DNA of 11,025 bases from Acholeplasmataceae bacterium (GCA_012719555.1 JAAYAE010000064.1:1-11025), one strand, 5' to 3'; counted from the first letter of the stretch, positions 1 through 8,660 are shown. Made by a program: numbers and translations. Notes: generated from the sequence alone by a model not told the origin.

Positions 1-789
1 ATATTTTTTTAATATATTTTGAGCAATTAGTGCTTCCTTAAACGTAATGCTAGTCCCATTCATTTTTTGTAACACTTGAACAAGCTTCACAAAATCACAA
101 TTGCCGGAACGTTCACCTATTCCTAACAAGGTAGTATCAACAATTGTCGCCCCTGCTTGAATAGCCGCCACTGTATTTGCAAGAGCAAAACCAAGATCAT
201 TATGTCCATGGAATTCAATAGCAAATGGGCATAAATTCTTTAAGCTTTCAACATTTTTATATGTCTGCATTGGAGTTAAAATACCAACAGTATCAGCATA
301 ACGGATTTGCAAGGGCTCAAACTCACATAAAGTTTCTAGCAATTCCGCCAAAAAAATCTCGTTAGCACGTGAGGCATCTTCAAATCCTATACTTATAGGA
401 TACCCCAAGCATTTTGCCTTATAAGCACATTCCTGCAACGCTTTTTTTACTTGCGAATAATTTTTATGAAGTTTATACGATATTTGCCGCTCTGAAACAG
501 GTAGACTTATGTGAATTATGTCCGGTAAGCACATAATCGAAGCCTCAATATCACTTGCAACGATTCTATTCCACACAAGTAATTTACTATTTGCAAAGTA
601 TTCTTTCATTTTCAATATACTATTTTGTTCTCCCAGCCCCATAGCAGGAATGCCAACTTCAATAATATCAATGCCACAATTATCCAAGGCCCTTACTATA
701 TCTATTTGCTCTGTATCTGTAAAAGCAACTCCTGGACTTTGAGCACCATCTCGTAGTGTAGTGTCAACAAATCTAACTTTGTTTTCCAT
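1..789 (-). CDS. nifV-alpha: Homocitrate synthase, alpha (catalytic) part; 3' end cut by window edge
   Basis: Catalytic half of homocitrate synthase, which condenses acetyl-CoA with 2-oxoglutarate to make the homocitrate ligand of FeMo-cofactor. The frame is open from the ATG at 789 to base 1 (263 codons seen). It carries the family's N-terminal DTTLRDGAQ motif (residues 9-17, with the catalytic Arg13-Asp14), the HGH metal motif (194-196) followed by NDLG, and GERSGN (225-230) ending in the likely metal-ligand Asn. Together these make a complete TIM barrel. The C-terminal accessory domain is absent and is supplied by the neighbouring omega gene. The ATG lies inside the omega gene, overlapping its end by 17 nt in another frame, with a GTGGGG ribosome site about 7 nt before it. 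By comparison with clostridial NifV-alpha (about 270 residues, from memory) only a few codons should be missing. The split gene is known in Clostridium nif clusters. Confidence 0.93.
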   Translation of the reverse strand, partial: MENKVRFVDTTLRDGAQSPGVAFTDTEQIDIVRALDNCGIDIIEVGIPAMGLGEQNSILKMKEYFANSKLLVWNRIVASDIEASIMCLPDIIHISLPVSERQISYKLHKNYSQVKKALQECAYKAKCLGYPISIGFEDASRANEIFLAELLETLCEFEPLQIRYADTVGILTPMQTYKNVESLKNLCPFAIEFHGHNDLGFALANTVAAIQAGATIVDTTLLGIGERSGNCDFVKLVQVLQKMNGTSITFKEALIAQNILKKY

Positions 790-1558
790 ATTTTCGCCCC
801 ACTATTGACAAAAATTCCGCATCAGTAAGATGCCGTTTCAATCTTTTTCCTTCCGCTTTAACATATTGCAAAAGTGCGTCAACTGTTTTTTCATCACAAG
901 CAATATTAAATTCTCGCAACTTCTCTTTTATTGATACATGCCCACTGTGACTGCCCAAAACAATCTTGCGGTTTTGTCCAACTATTTCAGGGGGAAAAGG
1001 TTCATATAATTTAGGATTTTTTAAAATTCCATCTACATGAATTCCCGACTCTACCATAAAGATATTTTCACCAATAATAGGTTTATGCAGAGAAATCCCC
1101 ATGCCTGTTAACTTTTGTAATAAGACTGCTATTTTAGGCAAAATTTTTAGTTGCTCTATTTGTTGCCCCCTTTCCATCACATATGCTGCTACCAGTACCT
1201 CTTCTGTTGCCGCCATATTATTTAAACCGCCAAAAGAAGTCCTAACCCTACCACCTGCCAAAACCTCACCACAGGCAATTGCCCCTGCCAGTCCCAAATC
1301 GTTGCTTGGGAATAGTATTTCATTATGTTTTTTTATGTTCTTGCTAAAATCCGGGATAAGAAAATCACTCTTTGGTGGTAGACATGACATTACCCTGTTG
1401 TTTTTTCTAAGAACTTCATTGTCTTTAAATGTACTTTCCATTTTCTCTGGATATTCTATTGTAATAGGCAGACTAGTAAACAACATATTTAGCTCTACTA
1501 AACTTTCCTGCTCATACGACCCTGGTAATAGGCACAAAGTACAGTCAGTAATTTGCAT
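773..1558 (-). CDS. nifV-omega: Homocitrate synthase, omega part (degenerate barrel plus C-terminal domain)
   Basis: Partner of the alpha gene in split homocitrate synthase; 261 aa. From about residue 130 it is a normal NifV C-terminal region, with the conserved GENIFMVESGIHVDG segment (163-177) and LGSHSGH (201-207). The N-terminal part is a shrunken, damaged TIM barrel. DCTLCLLPG (5-13) stands where DTTLRDG would be, so the catalytic Arg-Asp is lost. ILFPSNDLG (81-89) stands where the metal-binding HxHNDLG would be, so both His are lost. The GERSGN Asn is also replaced. It is therefore inferred to be non-catalytic on its own and to act as the C-terminal domain of a complex with NifV-alpha. 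It starts 12 nt after nifN-B; its ribosome site AGGGTGG (1566-1572) overlaps the nifN-B TAG. Its stop (TAG, 773-775) lies within nifV-alpha. Confidence 0.92.
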   Translation of the reverse strand: MQITDCTLCLLPGSYEQESLVELNMLFTSLPITIEYPEKMESTFKDNEVLRKNNRVMSCLPPKSDFLIPDFSKNIKKHNEILFPSNDLGLAGAIACGEVLAGGRVRTSFGGLNNMAATEEVLVAAYVMERGQQIEQLKILPKIAVLLQKLTGMGISLHKPIIGENIFMVESGIHVDGILKNPKLYEPFPPEIVGQNRKIVLGSHSGHVSIKEKLREFNIACDEKTVDALLQYVKAEGKRLKRHLTDAEFLSIVGRKYGKQS

Positions 1559-1570
1559 ACGAGCACCACC

Positions 1571-4216
1571 CTATAAATTAACAGCTTTTCTTACAGCGTC
1601 TTCGATACGATCATACGTAGTAATAGAACGAATTCCCATTGCCTTTAACTTTTTACTGGGAGAGTCACCAATACGTAAAGCAAGGACTGCGCCACACTCT
1701 TTAATTGTCTTTATAATGCTTTCTATTTTATCTTCTGCAGCAACACCACACTCTGCTGCTCCTTTACAATACGGTATTACTTCACGTTTCTCAATAAACT
1801 TAACACTAACACCATCGCTTTCGTAAATATAAAATTCTTTGACTTGACCAAAATGCTGATCAACCAAAATTCCGTTGCTTGTTGCTACGGCGATACGTTT
1901 CATAGTCTGCTCTGTAACGATTGTTTGCTGTCTCTTCCCTTGCCGAAAATCGAAAGAAATATCATTGTCCAAAGTCCCTATCGCATCTGCCCGACATTGC
2001 TTACAATGAAGCATTTGTTTTAAATGTTGCTCACATTTTATACGCATCTGCATTACTTCTTTTTTATTTACCAAAGGCATATCTTCAAAGATACTGCCCT
2101 TAACAGGTATCATTTGCATAATATTAGTAATATCGCAATTAAGCTCCCGAACTTTTTTTACAATATCTTCAATATGTTCATCATTTATACCCTTGAGCAT
2201 AACAATATTCACTTTGCAAATTACCCCTCTGTCCGTCAAATACTTTAGCCCACTAAGCTGATTACCCAGCAAAATACCAGCAGCTGCCTCTCCTGTATAA
2301 CTCTGACCCATGAAGTCTATATGTTGATAAATTTTTGCACCTATAATTGGATCAACTGCATTAATGGTAACAGTGACATGAGAGACGCCAAGGTCAATCA
2401 GTTCCTGAGCATAAATTGGCAACATCAAGCCATTGGTGGAAAGACAAAATGTAACATCCGGGTCTTCCTGACGTATAAGGCGCAAAGTTTCTTTCGTTTC
2501 CGGAAAGTTTGCCAACGCATCTCCCGGTCCAGCTATGCCAACCACCGTAATATTAGGGACCTGTTCTTTTACATATAAATATTTTTTCAAAGCTTCTTTC
2601 GGCAACAATACTTCTGTAGTTACACCGGGCCGGCTTTCATTTGGGCAATCATATTTACGCAAGCAATAATTACATTGAATATTGCATTTTGGAGCAATTG
2701 GTAAATGAATTCTCCCAAACTGACCAGCACCACAGTTATAACAAGGATGTGTTTTTGTCTTACCACTATTTTTAGCATGAAGCTCTTCTCTTGTACGCGC
2801 AGCAGGTTCTGTTTCTGATAAATTAATATTCTGCCGGTCAAGCCCATTACCCTGATAATATTTTTTATATTGCGTAATACGAAAAGTTTCTTCTACACCT
2901 AAAAGCAGTGCATTATTTATTTTATCCAACAAATCCAAAGACCCTTCGTACCCAAGCATGCGTACCCTTTGCCCTCCTACTTGATCATGAATTGGAAATC
3001 CACAACGTATAAGATTTAGACCAAGCTTAGCTGCAACTCTTCTACCATCACCATTACCGATCATTACGTTTGCCTTAGTTTCTACAGCGAGTTCTTCTAT
3101 TTTGTCAAAATCTGCATTAGTTGCGATAAAATGTTTTTCAACAAACAATCTTTCACAAGCCTCTTGCACATTATTTTCCAATACAGCCGCAAAACCCTTG
3201 CACTCACTGCCGGTAGCAACTACCGTAGGAACTACTCCGCTTTCGCAGCACAAATCAGAAATAGCTTTAACCGTATCCGGTTCGCCAAAAACTACGGCAC
3301 GGCCCAAAGCGCTGTATTTATGTCCATCTACCAAAGCATCCAAATAGCGTTTCCGTTGTGATTTTGTTGCAGAGGTCACAACAGCTCCCAATTCTTTCAA
3401 AGCATTTAAAAAAGTGTCTGTGTTCTTCACTCCCACAGGAAGAGGCATTCTTTTATACTGCACACCATAATTATCAAATAAATATTTAGCCGGTGAATAC
3501 TCATCTTCAACAAAACTGCTCAGTTCCAGCGTAAACCTTGCACCACCCATTTGTGCGATTTCTTCTAAAGTAGTACCTCCCTCAGGCAAACGACTATATT
3601 CTGTATTATACCCACCATCGAGATTTTCTGATAAATCCGGGAATAAAACGTATTCTAAACCACTACTATCAAGTACTTCCCTCAACCACCTAGTATCAGC
3701 AGGAGAAATTTGCCCGGTAACAACATTTATTTTATTGTTTGCACCTGTTTTCATTATGGTCTGAGCCAAAACTGCATGCAAAGCTCTAAAAAATCCTTCA
3801 TACTGTGTTCCCGCATATCCACTTGAGGAAACATGTATTATTTTCACTGTTTCGTTTGGATTTTCGCTATAAAATTGATAAATAATATTTTTCACATCTT
3901 CGCCAATAGTTTCAGCCAAACAAGTTGTGGAAATCCCTATTATTTCTGGGTTATATAGTTTAATGACATTTTTTATACCTTTAATAAGATTATCCGAGCC
4001 ACCAAAAACAGTCCCTTGCTCTGTCAGTGAGGATGATGCTACATCAATTGGTTCATTATAGTGAGTTGCCATATGACGTCTAATATATGTAGCGCACCCT
4101 TGGGAGCCGTGCAAAATGCTAAAACAATGGCGAATACCAAACAACGCGGTAACCGACCCCATAGGCATACACATCTTACAAGGATTTACATTAAGATTAA
4201 CCAAATTCATACTCAT
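1571..4216 (-). CDS. nifN-B: NifN-NifB fusion: FeMo-cofactor scaffold subunit joined to the radical-SAM cofactor synthase
   Basis: An 881-aa fusion that combines two steps of FeMo-cofactor synthesis. Residues about 1-445 are NifN, partner of NifE, with Cys-containing NPCKMC (11-16), GSQGC ending at Cys41 and STTC ending at Cys99. After a polar linker (about 446-488) comes NifB. It shows HPCYNC (490-495), the radical-SAM cluster motif CNIQCNYC (Cys511, 515, 518), a GPGDAL segment (about 563-568) and the HCKQC motif (737-741). From about residue 772 there is a NifX/NafY-like cofactor-binding domain. NifB makes the 8Fe-9S-carbide precursor, and the NifEN scaffold receives it. Such fusions are known in Clostridium. 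Start choice: the frame is open to a GTG at 4231, but a GTGAGG ribosome site 9 nt before the ATG at 4216 favours the ATG. It lies 21 nt after nifE. No separate nifX or nifB is present in the window. Confidence 0.96.
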   Translation of the reverse strand: MSMNLVNLNVNPCKMCMPMGSVTALFGIRHCFSILHGSQGCATYIRRHMATHYNEPIDVASSSLTEQGTVFGGSDNLIKGIKNVIKLYNPEIIGISTTCLAETIGEDVKNIIYQFYSENPNETVKIIHVSSSGYAGTQYEGFFRALHAVLAQTIMKTGANNKINVVTGQISPADTRWLREVLDSSGLEYVLFPDLSENLDGGYNTEYSRLPEGGTTLEEIAQMGGARFTLELSSFVEDEYSPAKYLFDNYGVQYKRMPLPVGVKNTDTFLNALKELGAVVTSATKSQRKRYLDALVDGHKYSALGRAVVFGEPDTVKAISDLCCESGVVPTVVATGSECKGFAAVLENNVQEACERLFVEKHFIATNADFDKIEELAVETKANVMIGNGDGRRVAAKLGLNLIRCGFPIHDQVGGQRVRMLGYEGSLDLLDKINNALLLGVEETFRITQYKKYYQGNGLDRQNINLSETEPAARTREELHAKNSGKTKTHPCYNCGAGQFGRIHLPIAPKCNIQCNYCLRKYDCPNESRPGVTTEVLLPKEALKKYLYVKEQVPNITVVGIAGPGDALANFPETKETLRLIRQEDPDVTFCLSTNGLMLPIYAQELIDLGVSHVTVTINAVDPIIGAKIYQHIDFMGQSYTGEAAAGILLGNQLSGLKYLTDRGVICKVNIVMLKGINDEHIEDIVKKVRELNCDITNIMQMIPVKGSIFEDMPLVNKKEVMQMRIKCEQHLKQMLHCKQCRADAIGTLDNDISFDFRQGKRQQTIVTEQTMKRIAVATSNGILVDQHFGQVKEFYIYESDGVSVKFIEKREVIPYCKGAAECGVAAEDKIESIIKTIKECGAVLALRIGDSPSKKLKAMGIRSITTYDRIEDAVRKAVNL

Positions 4217-4225
4217 AGTCTGAAA

Positions 4226-4231
4226 CCTCAC
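4226..4231 (-). promoter_or_regulatory. Ribosome binding site that sets the nifN-B start
   Basis: On the minus strand GTGAGG lies 9 nt before the ATG at 4216. The same bases contain the only competing upstream start, a GTG at 4231, which itself has no convincing ribosome site before it. This supports the ATG at 4216 over the longer form (five extra residues). Another ATG two codons further in (4210) is also possible but less well spaced. Confidence 0.6.
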
Positions 4232-4237
4232 TTTATC

Positions 4238-5581
4238 TCAATCTAATAAATCCCATACAGGACTGTTAATGCTCAGATTAATTTCTTCCACGAAATTTCT
4301 TACTCCCTCATACCCAGCTAGTGCATGTTTTCTTTCATGATTATGATCACAAAAAGCTATCCCCAACTTATAAGCCAAAGGCCTTTCTTTAACTCCCCCT
4401 ACTAATATGTCTGCCTTTTTTTCTTTCATAAATGTCTCAAGCTCTGACGGATTTGCATCATCCATAATAATAGTCCCGGAATTACTTAGTTGACGAATGA
4501 TATCATAATCTTCTTTTTGTCCTGTTTGTGTACCAACTACAACTGTCTCAATTCCGAGCTCATTAAACTGACGGATAAGTGAGATAGCTTTAAAGCCCCC
4601 CCCGACGTAAATAGCAGCTTTTTTACCAACAAGTTTTGGTTTGTACTTATCTAGAAAACTTTGCAATCCAGAACTTTCGGTTTGTATTAATTCTTCTGCC
4701 TTAGCTATAACCTCTTCATTACCAACAGCTTGTGCAACTCGCAATATAGAATTACTAGTATCCTCAACTCCAAAGAAGCTAACCTTAATAAAAGGAATAC
4801 CCCATTCTTCTTCCATCCTTTTAGCAAGATAAGTGCTAGAACCTGCACACTGAACAATATTCAGCGAAGCTTTTGAAGCTGTCTGCAAGGTTTGCATTGA
4901 AGCATCGCCGGTAATTGTAGCATTAACTTTGATGCCAATTTTCTTTAAATATCCTTCGATAATCCACATCTCTCCCGAAAGATTATAGTCACCTAAGATG
5001 TTGATACTTCCCGGAATTTTTGAACCATCATAAGCAGGAGCTATAACCTTCATTATGGCATCGCAAGCTAACTTATATCCTTGACTCTTAGTTCCTGAAA
5101 ACCCAGGTGCTTTAACAGGAATAACCAATATTTTGTATTTTTCTGTTGCTGCTCTGCATACAGCCTCTATATCATCACCAATCACGCCAACAATACAGGT
5201 AGCGTAAACAAAAATAAGTTTAGCTCCGTGTTTCGCAACAACTTCATCAACAGCAGCTTCAAGAATTTTTGTTCCACCGAAAATAATATCCCGTTCTTTA
5301 AGGTCTGTAGAAAAACTATTGCGAAAAACATCGCTGCCGCTAGTTAAACTACCTCTAATATCCCAAGTATAACTTGAACATCCTATTGGTCCATGAATAA
5401 TGTGGAAGGCATCAGTAATAGGATTTAATACGACACGGGCACCACAATAAACACAGGCCCTTTGGCTGACTGCACCTGATACGCTTTCTTTCTCACAGCT
5501 TATGCCACTACCGTCACCCTGACAGCAAAAATCACTGCTTATAATAGATTTTTTTCTTTCTTCTAAGATGTCTGCCGTCAT
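4238..5581 (-). CDS. nifE: NifE, FeMo-cofactor assembly scaffold subunit
   Basis: The 447-aa NifE protein pairs with NifN to form the scaffold on which the NifB product matures, gaining Mo and homocitrate before transfer to NifDK. Family signatures are clear: QRACVYCGARVVL (40-52), HGPIGC ending at Cys68, TWDIRGS (72-78), STDLKERD (91-98) and YATC ending at Cys129 before VGVIGDD. Cys43, Cys68 and Cys129 match the cluster-ligand positions shared with NifD. Cys245 sits in NIVQCAGS, at the position of the NifD cofactor-ligand Cys. The C-terminal HERKHALAGYEG (415-426) is NifE-like; the HSYDYSGP sequence that holds the cofactor His in NifD is absent. The N-terminus has extra cysteines (FCC, ISC) ahead of the core. 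The start ATG has AAGAAGG 7 nt before it. It follows nifK after 105 nt, the only sizeable gap within the operon. Confidence 0.97.
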   Translation of the reverse strand: MTADILEERKKSIISSDFCCQGDGSGISCEKESVSGAVSQRACVYCGARVVLNPITDAFHIIHGPIGCSSYTWDIRGSLTSGSDVFRNSFSTDLKERDIIFGGTKILEAAVDEVVAKHGAKLIFVYATCIVGVIGDDIEAVCRAATEKYKILVIPVKAPGFSGTKSQGYKLACDAIMKVIAPAYDGSKIPGSINILGDYNLSGEMWIIEGYLKKIGIKVNATITGDASMQTLQTASKASLNIVQCAGSSTYLAKRMEEEWGIPFIKVSFFGVEDTSNSILRVAQAVGNEEVIAKAEELIQTESSGLQSFLDKYKPKLVGKKAAIYVGGGFKAISLIRQFNELGIETVVVGTQTGQKEDYDIIRQLSNSGTIIMDDANPSELETFMKEKKADILVGGVKERPLAYKLGIAFCDHNHERKHALAGYEGVRNFVEEINLSINSPVWDLLD

Positions 5582-5614
5582 AATATAACCTTCTTTACAT
5601 TATAGTTAAACAAT

Positions 5615-5664
5615 AAGGGAACTTTTGCTACAATGCCTACGACACTGTACGCAAAAGTTCCCTT
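5615..5664 (-). promoter_or_regulatory. Stem-loop between nifK and nifE (mRNA processing, stability or partial attenuation)
   Basis: A perfect 14-bp inverted repeat: AAGGGAACTTTTGC at 5615-5628 and its complement GCAAAAGTTCCCTT at 5651-5664, with a 22-nt loop. With one bulged base the stem can extend about four further pairs. In the transcript it lies after the nifK stop and before the nifE ribosome site. The bases after it (ATTGTTTAAC on the minus strand) are only moderately T-rich, so it is not a strong intrinsic terminator. Inference: it may protect the 3' end of a nifHDK mRNA or lower expression of the downstream assembly genes, which are needed in smaller amounts. Confidence 0.75.
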
Positions 5665-5686
5665 GGAAAAGATGAACTACAGTAAA

Positions 5687-7054
5687 TCAGAGTACTATTT
5701 CTAAATCTTCATCTGCACAAATACGATCTTGTTTATCCAAAATAGCATTCAAAATCATTTCCACCAAGCGCAGGGCTCCTTTATAACCAACTATAGGTTG
5801 CAAAGCGTGAGCATGCCTGTCTAGAACAGGGAATCCTGCTCTAACCATTGGAATATCTTCAGCCTTAGCTATTTGCTTACCATAAGTAGTTCCAATCAAA
5901 ATATCAACTGTTTCATTTTTAATCCATTGATGTAATTCAAACAAGTCTCCTGCTGCTTTTACTTGGCACTGATCAGCAACACCATATTTATTGAGCAAAA
6001 CTTGTGCCTTTTTGCTAAAAGAATCCATAGGCGTACCTGTAAGCATATATTTAGGAATCATTCCCATTTCCAAAACAAGGGCTGCAATACCTAAAACAGT
6101 GTCAGGATCCCCATAAATAGCAGCTTTTTTACCAAAAACATGTGCAGAAGAATCCAACATAATATCTACTATTTGTCCCCGCTCTTCTTCCAAAGAGTAT
6201 GGTACTTCTGCATTGGTAAGTCTAGTTAACGACATAATATATGCATCAGTATTTGTTATGCCAATAGGTAACGGCATTATATCAGACTCAATGTTACACT
6301 TGCGTTTTAAAACCATACAAGGTTCTTGCTCAGTAATTTCACCTAGTGCAATAATTCTCCTAACAGCTCCTAATTTTTTAATATCAGCTATCTTTGTCCC
6401 TCCTTTGGGATACATGCTGTACCTCCCGGTAATAGGAGCATCCATTACTCCGCTGGTATCAGGAAACATAATATAATCGGCTTTGACAAGTTCTGCTATA
6501 CGTTTCATTTCACGCATATCACCGGGATTCACAAATCCAGGGAAAATGCCAATTTTACCATTACATATATCAGCTTTCTCTGCCAAATATTCTATAAACC
6601 CCGCCATCATATTAAAAAACCCATTAATATGAGAACCTACATAACTTGGTGTATTGCAATGAATTACCATCTTCCCTGTTGGTATGTCCATTTGTTGAAT
6701 ATATGTGTTAAGATCATCGCCAATAGTTTCAGATAAACAGGTAGTATGACAGGCAATAATATCAGGATCATATATATCAAAAATGTTTTTTACAGCTGTT
6801 TTAACATTACTGCCTCCACCAAAAACACACGCCCCTTCGGAAAAGGAGCTTGTCGTAGCAATAGCCGGTTCCTTAAAATGTCTCGCCAATACGGAACGGT
6901 GATAAGATACACAGCCTTGAGAGCCATGACTGTGAGGCATGCACTTGTGCACACCTAAAGCACAGTAAAGTGCGCCTACCGGTTGGCAAGTTTTGCAAGG
7001 ATTAATACGCAGAGCTTTTCTTTCAGTAATTTCTTTGGGTGTAAGATCTAACAT
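5687..7054 (-). CDS. nifK: Nitrogenase MoFe protein beta chain
   Basis: Beta subunit of the MoFe protein, which forms an alpha2-beta2 tetramer with NifD and holds half of each P-cluster. The P-cluster ligands are visible: Cys23 in NPCKTCQPVGA, Cys48 in HGSQGC, Cys106 in HTTCLSETIGDD, and Ser137 in NTPSYVGSH. At 455 aa it is close to the C. pasteurianum beta chain and lacks the N-terminal extension of about 50 residues seen in Azotobacter NifK. Its ATG shares one base with the nifD stop (TAATG), and its GGAGG ribosome site (7064-7068) is formed by the last Gly codons of nifD, so translation of the two subunits is probably coupled. This would favour equal amounts. The stop is TGA at 5687-5689. 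Confidence 0.98.
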   Translation of the reverse strand: MLDLTPKEITERKALRINPCKTCQPVGALYCALGVHKCMPHSHGSQGCVSYHRSVLARHFKEPAIATTSSFSEGACVFGGGSNVKTAVKNIFDIYDPDIIACHTTCLSETIGDDLNTYIQQMDIPTGKMVIHCNTPSYVGSHINGFFNMMAGFIEYLAEKADICNGKIGIFPGFVNPGDMREMKRIAELVKADYIMFPDTSGVMDAPITGRYSMYPKGGTKIADIKKLGAVRRIIALGEITEQEPCMVLKRKCNIESDIMPLPIGITNTDAYIMSLTRLTNAEVPYSLEEERGQIVDIMLDSSAHVFGKKAAIYGDPDTVLGIAALVLEMGMIPKYMLTGTPMDSFSKKAQVLLNKYGVADQCQVKAAGDLFELHQWIKNETVDILIGTTYGKQIAKAEDIPMVRAGFPVLDRHAHALQPIVGYKGALRLVEMILNAILDKQDRICADEDLEIVL

Positions 7055-8646
7055 TATTGAGCTCCTCCAATCTTACCCATAAGAGTAGAAGTAGTTTTCC
7101 AAGGCGCTTCAATAAGTTTCCACGCAGGTGCATAAATCGCCATGTAAGAATCCCTAGCAAAATTCAGTGCTCCTTGAAAACAAGAGTATGGACCACTATA
7201 GTCATATGAATGCAATTGACGTGCTGGCATTCCTGCTTTTACCATCATATATTTGTCTTTGATGCCGGAATAAAAAATGTCAGGCTTAAATATTTCCATT
7301 AGTTTTTCTGTTTCATAATGGTTAAAATCATCTACGGTAATCGTGCCTGAGTCCATATCCCGAAACATCCCTTTATATTCCTCAAGTTCAATCTTATCTT
7401 TGAGCTCTTCAAAGCGTTCCCTGTCAATGACAAGACGATATTTTGCTTCATCTTTGTTTACCGTTATTTCTTCAATGTTTTTGTTATCCGCATCAAGCTT
7501 AATACTAGGAAGCACATCACGACCCTCGTAGTCATCCCTATGGGCAAATTCATATCCGCCAATTACCGTCTTTACCCCTAATTCCTTAAGTAAAGATTGG
7601 TAATGATGAGTTCGAGAACCACCTACAAATATACCTGCTGTTTTACCGGCAAGCTTTTCTTTGTAAAAATCTAAATCACCGGTTATAGCAGCATATTCAT
7701 CCGCTATAACTTCTTCAGTTTTAGCAGTGATAACAGGATCATTAAAATACATTGCCATCTCTCTTAGGCTGCGAATCGTTTCTTGAATGCCTATGCAGTT
7801 TACCTTCAGCCAATCAATACCATATTTTATTTTCATCATTTCAGCAATATAGTTAATTGAGCGATGACACATTACAAGATTTAAGTCTGCTATGTGGGAA
7901 TCCTTAATTCCTTCGTAACTGCCATCTCCTGTAAAAACATTCAGCACTTCATAGCCAATACGCTTTAATACTCTAGAGGTTTCCCAACCATCTCCACCTA
8001 TATTATACTCACCCAAAATATTAACAGTATGTTTTCCTGCATGGGGAAGAGCATCACCGGTGCCAATAATATGTTTCATCAAACCATTATTCGCTATATG
8101 ATGCCCCGCGGATTGGCTAACGCCCCTATACCCTTCACAACTAAAAGCCACACATTGAATTTTAAATGCTTCTTGAGCCCAGGTTGCAACAGCTTGAATA
8201 TCATCACCAATAAGACCTATAGGACATGTTGAGCAAATCAAAACACACTCCGGATGAAAAATTTCAACAGCTTCCTTAATTGCCTGTTTTAATTTTTTCT
8301 CACCACCAAATACTATGTCCGATTCTTGCATATCAGTTGTAAAACAATATTGAATGAAATTGCGTCCATCTGGATTATTTGCTTTATTTCGACGAGTTCC
8401 CCAAGAATAAAATCCACATCCAACAGGTCCATGAGTAATAGTTACCACATCACGCAAAGGTCCAAGAACAACCCCTTTGCACCCTGCATAACAGCATCCG
8501 CGGTTAACCATCATACCTGGAATACTACGACTATTGGCCGCTATCTCTTGAGAAACTCCGCTTTCTTCCAGCTGCACTATGTGATCCTTACGATTTTTAA
8601 ATACCTTTGCAGTATAATTATCTAAAATTTTTTCACGTTCCTGCAT
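7054..8646 (-). CDS. nifD: Nitrogenase MoFe protein alpha chain (Clostridium type, with insertion)
   Basis: Alpha subunit of the MoFe protein and site of N2 reduction at FeMo-cofactor; 530 aa. P-cluster ligands: Cys51 (RGCCYAG), Cys77 (HGPVGCG) and Cys141 (STCPIGLIGDD). Cofactor ligands: Cys260 (NLVMCHRS) and His479 (RQLHSYDYSGPY). Active-site residues Val59, Gln178 and His182 (GVSQSAGHH) are present, as is Lys464 near homocitrate (GIKDKY). These match the Mo enzyme rather than the V or Fe-only forms. Residues about 378-432, a charged and lysine/glutamate-rich stretch, have no counterpart in Azotobacter NifD and match the insertion known in C. pasteurianum NifD. The start ATG has AAGGAGG 9 nt before it, overlapping the nifI2 stop. 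It overlaps nifK by one base. Confidence 0.98.
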   Translation of the reverse strand: MQEREKILDNYTAKVFKNRKDHIVQLEESGVSQEIAANSRSIPGMMVNRGCCYAGCKGVVLGPLRDVVTITHGPVGCGFYSWGTRRNKANNPDGRNFIQYCFTTDMQESDIVFGGEKKLKQAIKEAVEIFHPECVLICSTCPIGLIGDDIQAVATWAQEAFKIQCVAFSCEGYRGVSQSAGHHIANNGLMKHIIGTGDALPHAGKHTVNILGEYNIGGDGWETSRVLKRIGYEVLNVFTGDGSYEGIKDSHIADLNLVMCHRSINYIAEMMKIKYGIDWLKVNCIGIQETIRSLREMAMYFNDPVITAKTEEVIADEYAAITGDLDFYKEKLAGKTAGIFVGGSRTHHYQSLLKELGVKTVIGGYEFAHRDDYEGRDVLPSIKLDADNKNIEEITVNKDEAKYRLVIDRERFEELKDKIELEEYKGMFRDMDSGTITVDDFNHYETEKLMEIFKPDIFYSGIKDKYMMVKAGMPARQLHSYDYSGPYSCFQGALNFARDSYMAIYAPAWKLIEAPWKTTSTLMGKIGGAQ

Positions 8647-8660
8647 GCCTAAGTTCCTCC

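Noticed and set aside
1101..1826. 241-codon open frame on the plus strand
   Set aside because: It lies opposite nifV-omega and nifN-B, has no family resemblance, and is an antisense shadow of real coding sequence. The other plus-strand frames inside nif genes were dismissed for the same reason.
5599..5604. Internal promoter before nifE, from a perfect TATAAT on the minus strand
   Set aside because: No acceptable -35 box at 16-18 bp, and the region is AT-rich, so a chance match is likely.
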